In this document: positions 27,644 through 35,586 of the stretch, in pieces | Layout: the number at the start of each line of letters is the position of its first letter | Position numbering within the stretch: the first letter of the stretch is position 1 | Source: Roseivirga seohaensis | GTDB lineage: Bacteria > Bacteroidota > Bacteroidia > Cytophagales > Cyclobacteriaceae | Reading direction: 5' to 3' | Assembly (NCBI RefSeq): GCF_001592945.1 | Contig: NZ_LRPB01000023.1 | Span: 682,001 to 746,000 of the forward strand | Length of the DNA: 64,000 nucleotides | Made by a program: the position numbers and the translations under genes | Notes under the pieces: generated by a model | Databases searched by the model: none | What the model was told of the DNA's origin: nothing | Seen by the model: only the letters and a program-made list of their open reading frames with translations

Positions 27644-27661
27644 CCAGAATGATCATTCTGG
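27644..27661. promoter_or_regulatory. Perfect 18-bp palindrome upstream of the sugar dehydrogenase
   Basis: CCAGAATGATCATTCTGG is a perfect palindrome between the end of the AraC-type gene and the dehydrogenase start, about 75-92 bp before the start codon. The position fits an operator for a dimeric regulator; a hairpin at the end of the araC transcript is the alternative. No T-run follows on the minus strand. Confidence 0.45.
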
Positions 27662-27674
27662 AGTAATTTGTAGC

Positions 27675-28694
27675 TTATGCCACCAACTGCCGGGCTTTTC
27701 TATACTCCGAAGGGGTGGAATTCGTGATCTTTTTGAATGCATCAAAAAAAGATGATTTGGAGCTAAAGCCTGCTTCAAAGCCGATGCCCTCCAGCGAAAG
27801 TTCATGCCTAGTATGAATTAATTGCTGTGCTTCTTTTACTCTAAACTCTTTTACATATTGCGCAAAGCCATGTCGGTACTCTTCATTCAATAGTTTGGAC
27901 AGACTGTGTTTTGTAAGCCCAGCCTGCACAGCCAAATCGTCCAGTTTTAGTTTCTGATTGATATATGGTTTTTGTGTATCCATGAGGACATTCAGTTCCT
28001 CCAATTTTTTTGAAGCATCTGCAAGAGGTTGGTCGGTAGATTTAGGGGAGAAAAACTTGCTGGAAATCAACATCCTGCCCAAGAGAAAATATAAGGTGAA
28101 GGAAAAAATAAGCGCCCCCCATATGTAGGTAAACAAACCATATAGCGCCATCTGATAAGTCAAATTGATGATGAGCAGCGCAATGGTGAGTATGGCCAAA
28201 TGCTGCTGTGACTTAGTCATTGCGGAGGGCTTGAGTATTACAGGTTTCAGCATTTTGACAGCGTAGTACAAACCCAATAATGTGAATACAGCCCAATTGA
28301 TATAGATTCCATAAACTACATAACCTCTCCATACATCGGGCAGCGTTTGGTAAGGGTAGATTAAACCTATACTTACAATAGACACCAAAAGGAGCAAGAG
28401 CAGCACAACATCCTTGATATGAATTTTTCGATGTTGCTTGTAAATGGCTTTGGTGTAGAGGTAAAAGAATGGCCCAATAAAAGTACAAGCCGAAAGCCCA
28501 ATTTGAAGAATCAGTAAGTCTACATTATCTTCAAAATAATAGAAAACAGATTTACCAATCCGTAAGCTCAATGCCAATAACAGACCGCCCAAATAGGCAT
28601 TCGCTACTTTATTCTGGTTGCGAAAAACCAGAAAAACACCAATCAATAATCCGTTGATTACCCCCAAACTGGAGAGCAAATAAAGTACTGACAT
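27675..28694 (-). CDS. AraC-family regulator with N-terminal membrane domain
   Basis: A 339-residue protein. The first about 215 residues contain seven hydrophobic segments (SVLYLLSSLGVINGLLIGVF, then VVLLLLLLVSIVSIGLIYPY and others). The C-terminal 110 residues are an AraC DNA-binding domain with KLDDLAVQAGLTKHSLSKLL and a second HTH, LEGIGFEAGFSSKSSFFDAF. Such 7-TM/AraC proteins are common in Bacteroidota and are thought to sense a signal at the membrane. It probably controls the sugar dehydrogenase immediately downstream. Confidence 0.9.
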   Translation of the reverse strand: MSVLYLLSSLGVINGLLIGVFLVFRNQNKVANAYLGGLLLALSLRIGKSVFYYFEDNVDLLILQIGLSACTFIGPFFYLYTKAIYKQHRKIHIKDVVLLLLLLVSIVSIGLIYPYQTLPDVWRGYVVYGIYINWAVFTLLGLYYAVKMLKPVILKPSAMTKSQQHLAILTIALLIINLTYQMALYGLFTYIWGALIFSFTLYFLLGRMLISSKFFSPKSTDQPLADASKKLEELNVLMDTQKPYINQKLKLDDLAVQAGLTKHSLSKLLNEEYRHGFAQYVKEFRVKEAQQLIHTRHELSLEGIGFEAGFSSKSSFFDAFKKITNSTPSEYRKARQLVA

Positions 28695-28809
28695 CTTGAG
28701 GTTTTAGAATGATAGGATAAAGATAGAAAAAGACTGCTTCTATGTAACGGTTCTGTTTAGGGTAGGTTGATGTTGTGAATAAGGAAAGAGATGTAAAGTG
28801 ATAAAATTT

Positions 28810-28860
28810 AATATATTTATGGAGATCAGTTATAAATGTGACTGATACATAATGTTGTGC
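28810..28860 (+). repeat. 51-bp diverged repeat, copy B (upstream of 350-aa membrane protein)
   Basis: Second copy of the repeat at 24832-24882, 43 of 51 bases identical. It ends TGTTGTGC, and the sequence GTGCAC recurs beyond the gene at 29919-29924. The copies flank different genes, so this is not a gene duplication. It could be a promoter module or the left boundary of a captured cassette. Confidence 0.65.
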
Positions 28861-28875
28861 ACAATTAGAAAAAAA

Positions 28876-29904
28876 ATGAATTGGTCAATTGCCATATACT
28901 TTATTCTAGCAATAATTCTTTTCTATATCCAGAATTGGATTGGTAGTAAGTCCTATTCAAGGGGCTATATAAAGTTCTCACTTCTCGATGAGAAAGACGA
29001 AGCTCTATCGCTTAACTTCATGATTAAAGCGGTTGGACCAACCGTTTACCTGATAATCACATCAGCCTTGATCCAATACTCGAACATTCCTTTGAATCTT
29101 GACAAGGTCATTTGGATAGTTTACTTCTACCTTCTTCTTAGAGTTTCTGTTATTTATTTGTATGGCCGATCTAGAATTGTCAATTGGCCGAGAATTCTAA
29201 TTCACTACTTAGCAATTTTGGTATTTGCAACTATCATTCAGAAGAAGTTCATTTCAAGCATAGATGTCCTGCTACCAGATTTTAGTGAAATCAAGAATGA
29301 GATTTGGTTGCTAATAATTCTTTTCCTTTATCAGGTAGGTAATAGCCAAATGGGGCTCCCAGAACCAAGCTCTGATAGAGAGAGGGGACTTGCATACTTA
29401 CCTGAATTGATTCCTAGGAAAAGAAAGTATATCCAAAGAATGTACAAGAAGCTTCAGGACAAGTATGGTGCTCTGATAAACCCAATTTCACAAGGTGATA
29501 TACAATTTGAAATTGTTGTGTATTCAATTTTAATCTTTGAGAACTTTAATCGCCCACCATTTATTCGATTGATTGAAAGAATTTGGACAAGAATTTCAGG
29601 AAATGAAACCTCTATGGGAATTATGCAAGTAAAGACCAATCATGTAATCTCAGATGAGGAGAGCATAGAAATTGGGGCTCTATCATTGAAAAAAGAGTAT
29701 GATGAACTGAGGAAAGAAGATCGATATGGGATGTTTGGGAATGTTATCAAATATCATTCGCCAGATAGAAAGTATATAAGACAAGTACTCTTTATTTCTA
29801 AGGCAATTATCGACCATTCATTCTCGAAGGAAGAACGTAAAGAGAAGTTTAAAGACATCTACTCACAAATCAGTAATGAATTCGGACTTTATTTCTATTA
29901 CTAA
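28876..29904 (+). CDS. Membrane protein with C-terminal lysozyme/transglycosylase-like motif, unknown function
   Basis: 342 residues from ATG 28876; an upstream in-frame ATG (28852) lies inside the 51-bp repeat, so I prefer the later start. About five hydrophobic helices span the N-terminal 160 residues (IYFILAIILFYIQNWI, TVYLIITSALI, VIWIVYFYLLL, YLAILVFATII, IWLLIILFLY). The soluble C-terminal half carries ILIFENFNRPPFIRLIER and then ETSMGIMQV. The Glu followed about 24 residues later by S-x-G-I-M-Q resembles the catalytic Glu and SxGxxQ loop of lysozyme-fold enzymes. No family recognised. Very AT-rich with an attC-like hairpin after it, so probably acquired. Confidence 0.7.
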   Translation: MNWSIAIYFILAIILFYIQNWIGSKSYSRGYIKFSLLDEKDEALSLNFMIKAVGPTVYLIITSALIQYSNIPLNLDKVIWIVYFYLLLRVSVIYLYGRSRIVNWPRILIHYLAILVFATIIQKKFISSIDVLLPDFSEIKNEIWLLIILFLYQVGNSQMGLPEPSSDRERGLAYLPELIPRKRKYIQRMYKKLQDKYGALINPISQGDIQFEIVVYSILIFENFNRPPFIRLIERIWTRISGNETSMGIMQVKTNHVISDEESIEIGALSLKKEYDELRKEDRYGMFGNVIKYHSPDRKYIRQVLFISKAIIDHSFSKEERKEKFKDIYSQISNEFGLYFYY

Positions 29905-29920
29905 GAAATTATATAACTGT

Positions 29921-29979
29921 GCACAACAAAGGCTATAAATCATGTCGCTCCGTACCACGCTTCATAGCCAAAACTTTAC
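29921..29979 (+). repeat. attC-like hairpin site downstream of the 342-aa gene
   Basis: The order is GCACAAC (29921-29927), AAA, GGCTAT (29931-29936), a 27-nt loop, ATAGCC (29964-29969), AAA, ACTTTAC (29973-29979). GGCTAT/ATAGCC pair perfectly with equal 3-nt spacers on both sides, the layout expected of an integron attC site. The last box is degenerate compared with the expected GTTGTGC. No integrase is in the window, so this would be a stray cassette site. Confidence 0.4.
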
Positions 29980-30037
29980 ACCAACAATTCTTTCAACACC
30001 ACTCATACTTTCTAGCCTATTTTCACCCCATGCCCCA

Positions 30038-30051
30038 CCCCGCCAGCGGGG
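30038..30051. repeat. GC-rich perfect palindrome CCCCGCCA..GGGG (REP-like)
   Basis: CCCCGC-CA-GCGGGG forms a strong hairpin 21 bp past the ABC permease stop, in otherwise AT-rich sequence. It may stabilise the mRNA 3' end or be a dispersed REP-type element; a genome-wide copy count would decide. Confidence 0.45.
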
Positions 30052-30072
30052 GATTTGGTGACTTCAAAAAAA

Positions 30073-32721
30073 CTACTCACTCCTCAACGCATTTACAGGA
30101 TTGCTTTTTACGGTTTTCATGGAAATGAGTGTAATGGTAAAGCCAATCAAGAACAGCACCGCTATTGCAGTAAGCACATAGGCCAAAGGATCTATTCCAA
30201 TTTGGTAAGTGAAATTGCTGAGCCAGTCTTTCATAAAATAGACGGAAACAGGCACGGCAATCAGCAGCGAAATACCAGCAATTAACAAGTATTTAAAGTT
30301 CATCAGCCATAGAATTTGAGAAGCCGAAGCGCCCATAATTTTACGGATACTGATTTCTTTTACGCGCTGCTTAATCACAATGGAGATAATACCCAAGAGT
30401 CCACCGCAAGCCAATAGAATGGAAATGGCCGAAAGCAAAGTAATCAGCGTAAGCGTGCGCGATTCTTCCTTGTACAAGTCCTGAATTTCGGTATCTAAAA
30501 ACTGATAACTGAACTGACCATCCGCAATAACTTCTTTGTAATCGGCTTCAATTTTAGAAATTGTTTGACTGAGGTCAGTCGGGTTTACTTTTACTAACAT
30601 AAAGTTAGAGTTCAACGGCTGCATCAGCATAATCATCGGCCTGATAGGTTCATGCAATGACCTGAAATGGAAGTCTTCTACTGTGCCTACAATAGTGCCT
30701 TTCACCAAGTTTTCATTGTCTTCCCAAACCAATTGTTTGCCAATTGGGTCTGTAAGATTCAATTGGTTGATGGCCGATTGATTCAGCACAAAAGAACGCC
30801 CTGCGGAATCTGCAGCGTATGCTTTACTCAGCATTCTACCTTCCAAAACCTTCAGTCCAAGTACTTCGGCCACATCATCATCCACAAACATTTCAGAAGC
30901 ATCTACTCTTTCAGAAGGGTTGTTTTCAGCATAAATCGGATGTTGGTTAAATTGCCCACCAGGTATATTGGACACTGCGGTGGCTCCTGTAACTGCTGAA
31001 TTTTTCAGCAATTCAGTTTTAACCAGTTTCGTTCTTGGGTCATAACCATCCACTTCCAAAACCATCAGGTTGTCTTGCTTAAAGCCAAGGTCTTTTTCCT
31101 TTAGAAAAGTGATTTGATGTTTGATTACCAAACTACCGCTAATCATCACAATGGCCGCAATCAACTGCACTGCCAAAAGGCCATTTCTAACATTATTACC
31201 ACCCAGTTTGCTCAGTTTTAAGCCTTTCAAGATTTGCCCAGCCTCAAAAGAATTGAGGTAGAATGAAGGATAAATGGCCGATAAAAGTGCGGTCACAATG
31301 GTGATTGAAAGCAAAAGCAAAATAACGTCTGTTTGGTATAAATCCGCAAAGGAAATGTTTCCATTGACCAATTGATTGAAGGGAGCTTCCAGCATATACA
31401 TGGCCACAAAAGAAAGCACAAGCGCCAAGAAAGTAGTGAAAAGCGCTTCGAAAATAAATTGCGAAAACACCTGAGACTTGTAGGCACCTAAAGTTTTCTT
31501 CACCCCAACTTCCTTGAGTCTTTGCGCAGCTTTTGCTGTGTTCAAATTCACAAAATTAATGATTGAAATCAGCAGAATGAACAAAGCGCTGATACCATAA
31601 ATAAGCAAATAACTGTAGCTACCATTGGCTTCCAATTCCCAGCGAATATTCGAATGTAAGTGAATACTTTGGACAGGCTGTAACTCAAATTTCAAATCAC
31701 CAGCTTTCAGAGAAGCCAAACTTTCTTCACCCCAGTCTAAATACTTTGGTGCCCAATCAGGAATTTTTGCTTCAAAGGCTTTTGCATCCGTTCCGGGCGC
31801 TAGCTTCAAATAATTGAAATGACCAAAATCATCCCACGACATCCACGGATCGTTGAACTGCAATGACTTCAACGTTACATAAGAAATCAGGAAATTATAA
31901 TGGAAATGTGAGTTTTTCGGAGCGTCTTCAATCACCGCAGCCACTTCCAGCATATCTGGATTTCCCATAAACGAAAGCATTTGACCCACAGCTTCTTCAT
32001 CTCCAAAATAGCGTTTGGCCATAGATTCGGAAAGAATTATTCCGAAAGGCTTTCGCAATGCTTTATCTGGGTTTCCTTCCACAGCCTTAAAGCTGAAAAC
32101 ATCGAAAAAGGTACTGTCGGCAAAATAACCGTTGGGTTCGTTAAAGCCCACCTCGCGTTTTTCGTTCCGAAGCGGAATGGTGGTTTTGGTAAGTCCAGGG
32201 CCATAAATTGGCGAAATACTGACCGCATCAATCACTTCAGGAAAATCGTTGACCAAGGCCTGGGCCATTGGATGAGGCGTTCTGGTTTGTGGGTTTTCGT
32301 TCATCCATGCCACACGATAAATGTCATCAGCATTATCTAGAAATGAATCGTAAGACGACTCGTATTTGATGTGCGAGTAAATAAATCCGCAAACGCAAAA
32401 GGCCACAATAAGCCCAAGTAAATGAAAACTGGTTTGCAGTTTTTGGCGGAGCATTCCGCGCCAAGTAAATTTGAAATAGCTTCTGCACATGATGATTGTA
32501 TTTGAGTTTTGACCGAGTTTTTTGATGGCAAAGGGGCGTAAAAAATTAAGCATGTGAAACCAGTAATAAAGGTTCGCTACCGGTTTGGATTTCTCTTTCC
32601 TTTTGCCTTGATAGTATTCGTATAAATCGCCCTCTATTTCTTCGAACAAGTCATTTTTGCAAACAAGCGAGAGCAGTTTGACAGCCATTTTAGGCGGCTC
32701 ATATGTTGGTTGTAGGCCCAA
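30073..32721 (-). CDS. FtsX/MacB-type ABC transporter permease with N-terminal permease-prefix domain
   Basis: An 882-residue inner-membrane protein. The first about 75 residues (TYEPPKMAVKLLSLVCKN and EEIEGDLYEYYQ) match the permease-prefix domain found in Bacteroidota ADOP-like permeases. Then come a TM helix, a MacB-type periplasmic domain (about 110-330), FtsX helices with AAQRLKEVGVKKTLGAYK, a second periplasmic domain, and a terminal FtsX block (QRVKEISIRKIMGASASQIL). No ATPase gene is adjacent. The start is TTG 32721, the only one that keeps the PP motif; a PadR gene ends 4 bp upstream. Probable substrates are peptides, drugs or lipids. Confidence 0.92.
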   Translation of the reverse strand: MGLQPTYEPPKMAVKLLSLVCKNDLFEEIEGDLYEYYQGKRKEKSKPVANLYYWFHMLNFLRPFAIKKLGQNSNTIIMCRSYFKFTWRGMLRQKLQTSFHLLGLIVAFCVCGFIYSHIKYESSYDSFLDNADDIYRVAWMNENPQTRTPHPMAQALVNDFPEVIDAVSISPIYGPGLTKTTIPLRNEKREVGFNEPNGYFADSTFFDVFSFKAVEGNPDKALRKPFGIILSESMAKRYFGDEEAVGQMLSFMGNPDMLEVAAVIEDAPKNSHFHYNFLISYVTLKSLQFNDPWMSWDDFGHFNYLKLAPGTDAKAFEAKIPDWAPKYLDWGEESLASLKAGDLKFELQPVQSIHLHSNIRWELEANGSYSYLLIYGISALFILLISIINFVNLNTAKAAQRLKEVGVKKTLGAYKSQVFSQFIFEALFTTFLALVLSFVAMYMLEAPFNQLVNGNISFADLYQTDVILLLLSITIVTALLSAIYPSFYLNSFEAGQILKGLKLSKLGGNNVRNGLLAVQLIAAIVMISGSLVIKHQITFLKEKDLGFKQDNLMVLEVDGYDPRTKLVKTELLKNSAVTGATAVSNIPGGQFNQHPIYAENNPSERVDASEMFVDDDVAEVLGLKVLEGRMLSKAYAADSAGRSFVLNQSAINQLNLTDPIGKQLVWEDNENLVKGTIVGTVEDFHFRSLHEPIRPMIMLMQPLNSNFMLVKVNPTDLSQTISKIEADYKEVIADGQFSYQFLDTEIQDLYKEESRTLTLITLLSAISILLACGGLLGIISIVIKQRVKEISIRKIMGASASQILWLMNFKYLLIAGISLLIAVPVSVYFMKDWLSNFTYQIGIDPLAYVLTAIAVLFLIGFTITLISMKTVKSNPVNALRSE

Positions 32722-32725
32722 TGGA

Positions 32726-33058
32726 TTACACTATTTTTAAGGCCATTTCTGGAATTTGGCTGAAAAGAGAGTTTCTCAATTCGTGGTTTTTTTCAAGGGC
32801 TTGTTTGCCGCTAGCGGTAATCTTAAAAAGGCGCTTTCGTCTACCTCCACGTTCGTGGGTGCCTTCGGCCAATTCAGATTCTAGGAAGCCTTTTTCATCG
32901 AGCCTGCTAAGGGCAGAGTGTACTGCGCCAATCGCTACTTTTCTTTTGGTTTGGTTAATTATTTCTTCGCGGATATTTAGGCCGTAAGCTTCTGGAAATA
33001 ATACGCCTACCACCAACAATACCAGCTCTTCAAATTCACCTAATTGCGTTCCTTTCAT
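32726..33058 (-). CDS. PadR family transcriptional repressor
   Basis: A 110-residue winged-helix regulator starting at ATG 33058 (MKGTQLGEFEELVLLVVGVL). The conserved PadR motifs are present: a GAVHSALSRLDEKGFLESEL recognition/wing region and GGRRKRLFKITASGKQAL. PadR proteins repress stress or efflux genes; pairing with a prefix-domain permease is a recurrent Bacteroidota arrangement. An upstream 9-bp inverted repeat (33072-33107) is a likely operator, giving autorepression of both genes. Confidence 0.93.
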   Translation of the reverse strand: MKGTQLGEFEELVLLVVGVLFPEAYGLNIREEIINQTKRKVAIGAVHSALSRLDEKGFLESELAEGTHERGGRRKRLFKITASGKQALEKNHELRNSLFSQIPEMALKIV

Positions 33059-33071
33059 TTTCCAAATTTCG

Positions 33072-33107
33072 TATTTGTAGAACAAACATAATCAAAATCT
33101 ACAAATA
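33072..33107. promoter_or_regulatory. Candidate PadR operator, TATTTGTAG..CTACAAATA
   Basis: Perfect 9-bp inverted repeat (33072-33080 and 33099-33107) with an 18-nt spacer, 13 bp upstream of the PadR start codon. Location and symmetry fit a repressor site over the padR promoter. Confidence 0.5.
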
Positions 33108-33147
33108 TGAAAATTGGATGTAATAAAAATTAGGAAGAAGAATTGAT

Positions 33148-34011
33148 TTAAGCCCTTTGAGCTCTCTTACTCTTTCTTCTACTGATGAATACACCCAAAA
33201 CATTAGCAGAAATAATCAATGCCGCTCCTACGATTTTCTGAGCAGGCATTGCTTCATCTAAGAAAATAAAGCTGGTAACCATGGCGATTGGCGTACCCAA
33301 ATAGAAAATAAGGCTTGTGTTGGTTGGCGGCAAAATGGTGGAGGCACGTAGCCATAAAGTATGTGCGCCTACCGTACATACGGTACCGAGAATTGCAAGG
33401 TAAATCCAGTCTTGTTGGGTTAAATCCCAATTGGATTCGAATGACATGGGCAGAAAAACAACAAGTGCGAAAGTGTATTGACCAAATGCCCTTGTCAAGG
33501 AGTCTATATGCTGGTTTTTACGTTGAATAAAAGGCAGAATGGCAAAAAAGGCCGCACTAACCAAACCAATTAGAATTCCCGTTGTAAGGTTATTTTTTAA
33601 ATCGAAAGCCGGTACGATTAAATAGATACCGAATAAGGCTATTAAGACTGCGGTAATTTCATAAGGCGATGGTTTTCTTTTGTTAATCGCCCAGTCTAAA
33701 TAAATCATATGCAGCCCAAATGACGAGACCGAGAGAATGGCCATGGACGGAGTGGCAAGTTTTACACTCATAAAGTAGGTGATCCAATGCGCCCCGAAAA
33801 CAATACCGATGATAACAAGTGCCTTCCAGTCTTTTTTAGTGAGCTTTTTAAGGTTCTTATTTCCTGCCAAGAAAAACAAAAAACTTGCGCCAATCACTAA
33901 GCGCACTAAGCCAATAGTTACCGCATTGGCAGAAACTTCCTTGATAAAAATTGGGGTAATGCCAAAGAGAAAAACGGCAATCAATCCCTCGATGTAGTAA
34001 CGTGATTTCAA
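33148..34011 (-). CDS. EamA/DMT family transporter
   Basis: A 287-residue membrane protein with ten predicted helices in two EamA repeats (LIAVFLFGITPIFIKEVSAN at the start, GAHTLWLRASTILPPTNTSL in the second repeat). This drug/metabolite superfamily exports or takes up small metabolites; the substrate cannot be predicted. The start is TTG at 34011, because an in-frame stop lies just upstream and no ATG precedes the first helix. The last residues are Arg/Lys-rich, consistent with a cytosolic tail. It lies downstream of the YcxB gene, separated by a terminator hairpin at 34040-34070. Confidence 0.92.
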   Translation of the reverse strand: MKSRYYIEGLIAVFLFGITPIFIKEVSANAVTIGLVRLVIGASFLFFLAGNKNLKKLTKKDWKALVIIGIVFGAHWITYFMSVKLATPSMAILSVSSFGLHMIYLDWAINKRKPSPYEITAVLIALFGIYLIVPAFDLKNNLTTGILIGLVSAAFFAILPFIQRKNQHIDSLTRAFGQYTFALVVFLPMSFESNWDLTQQDWIYLAILGTVCTVGAHTLWLRASTILPPTNTSLIFYLGTPIAMVTSFIFLDEAMPAQKIVGAALIISANVLGVFISRRKSKRAQRA

Positions 34012-34039
34012 TTTTCTGAATTAGGTAGCAAATAACGAA

Positions 34040-34070
34040 AAAAGCACGGCTATTTGATAACCGTGCTTTT
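34040..34070 (-). terminator. Rho-independent terminator after the YcxB gene
   Basis: A perfect 10-bp stem (AAAAGCACGG / CCGTGCTTTT) with an 11-nt loop. On the minus strand it lies 20 bp after the YcxB stop, and the terminal T-rich arm serves as the U-tract. Confidence 0.8.
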
Positions 34071-34089
34071 AGTAAGGTATTAACCTTTC

Positions 34090-34587
34090 TTATTTCTCTG
34101 TTTGCTCTTTTTGACCTTTAATCAAGCCCTTACGTCTCATAATCGTCTCTACGAATTTTACTTCGTTTTGAGTTTTGAAAACAGTGTAAGGGAACATCAT
34201 CATTTGGGCTTTGTTTACCACAAGCACAAATTGCTTTTTGTCCATCCAAGCATATTTGATCTGTTCCCACTTCATGGGCATACCTTGCTTAGAATTCATT
34301 TTGATTAAAATCTGACGGCTGTCAATTTCGTAAGAAAGCTTATCGAAAAGCATTTTACTTTGTTCTAACTGAGTGACTCCCGTAAACTGAATAAGCCAAA
34401 AAAGTAGATACAATACATAGGCAATCAAAGCGCCAATCCACCACCAGTTTGAAGGTATAACGAAGGCCATGGCTGAAATGCCAATAGCAATTAAAACTAC
34501 CCACCATTGCTCTTTAAGGATGTTTCTCATCCCCGCACGGATGTAAGCTTTTTTATCTAAAGCGTATTTTTTTGTTTTTACAATCAT
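34090..34587 (-). CDS. YcxB family membrane protein
   Basis: A 165-residue protein. Two hydrophobic helices (VVLIAIGISAMAFVI and WWIGALIAYVLYLLFWLI) are followed by a YcxB-like C-terminal domain with SYEIDSRQILIKM, MKWEQIKYAWMDKKQFVLVV and MMMFPYTVF. The family has no established function. The gene stands alone on the minus strand with its own terminator, and its upstream neighbour is nadC on the same strand (110 bp away). Confidence 0.85.
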   Translation of the reverse strand: MIVKTKKYALDKKAYIRAGMRNILKEQWWVVLIAIGISAMAFVIPSNWWWIGALIAYVLYLLFWLIQFTGVTQLEQSKMLFDKLSYEIDSRQILIKMNSKQGMPMKWEQIKYAWMDKKQFVLVVNKAQMMMFPYTVFKTQNEVKFVETIMRRKGLIKGQKEQTEK

Positions 34588-34697
34588 GATAATTTACCTG
34601 CTAACTCGCACAGTGTCGAAAAAGGAACACAAACATAATGATCAAAACCAAGGCTTCAATCATTAACACTAAAAAATTGCGTTTCTTAACTTTCAAA

Positions 34698-35555
34698 TTA
34701 TTCTGCTTTCAGGCTTATGTCCAGGCTTTTTGCCGAATGGGTAAGTGCACCAACGGAAATATAGTCTACTCCAGTTTCTGCTACTGCCCCAATGGTCGAT
34801 TCGGTAATGCCACCGGAAGCTTCGGTTTCTAAACGGCCATTAATCAAAGCCAAAGCTTCGCTCATTAATGCTGGGCTCATGTTATCGAGCATAATTCTAT
34901 GTACGCCTTCCAAGCTCAAAACCTCTTTAACTTCCTCTAAGTTACGGGTTTCTACTTCAATTTTAAGGTCGCGCCCCGTGCGTTCTAAATAGTCTTTTGT
35001 TGCAGATACTGCCTGAGTTATTCCGCCAGCAAAATCGTTATGGTTGTCTTTCAGCATGATCATATCATACAAGCCAAACCTGTGGTTTACGCCTCCGCCA
35101 ATAAAAACACCCCATTTTTCCATCAGCCTAAAATTAGGGGTGGTTTTTCGGGTGTCTAAAAGTTTTGTTGAGGTGTGAGAAATCAGAGAATTCAACTTAT
35201 TGGTGTAAGTCGCAATGCCGCTCATGCGCTGCATACAGTTGAGCATTAAGCGTTCACCAGACAAAATGGCCCTTGAGCTGCCGTGGATCCGCATGATGAT
35301 GTCGCCTTTTTTGACTACATCGCCATCTTTTACCAAGGCCTCTACTTTAATAGAAGGACTTAATTTTTTGAAAATGATTTCGGCCAATTCCACACCAGCA
35401 ATAATGCCGCTGTCTTTCATAAGCAGATACGCTGAGCTTTCTGCGTTTTCTGGAATTGATGCTAATGATGAATGATCGCCATCGCCAATATCTTCGGCTA
35501 AAGCGTTTTCAATAAACTGATCGAGAGATTTTTCTGTAATGTATTTCGGCCACAT
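34698..35555 (-). CDS. nadC: Nicotinate-nucleotide pyrophosphorylase (carboxylating)
   Basis: A 285-residue quinolinate phosphoribosyltransferase that makes nicotinate mononucleotide from quinolinate and PRPP with release of CO2, a step of de novo NAD synthesis. Family signatures: EDIGDGDHSS near the start, LNCMQRMSGIATYTN, the TRKTTPNFR active-site segment, GGGVNHRFGLYDMIMLKDNH, and the C-terminal EASGGITESTIGAVAETGVD. Length and motifs are normal. nadA and nadB are not in the window. Confidence 0.97.
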   Translation of the reverse strand: MWPKYITEKSLDQFIENALAEDIGDGDHSSLASIPENAESSAYLLMKDSGIIAGVELAEIIFKKLSPSIKVEALVKDGDVVKKGDIIMRIHGSSRAILSGERLMLNCMQRMSGIATYTNKLNSLISHTSTKLLDTRKTTPNFRLMEKWGVFIGGGVNHRFGLYDMIMLKDNHNDFAGGITQAVSATKDYLERTGRDLKIEVETRNLEEVKEVLSLEGVHRIMLDNMSPALMSEALALINGRLETEASGGITESTIGAVAETGVDYISVGALTHSAKSLDISLKAE

Positions 35556-35586
35556 AGGCCAAAAATACTAAATAGATTGCAAGGGC

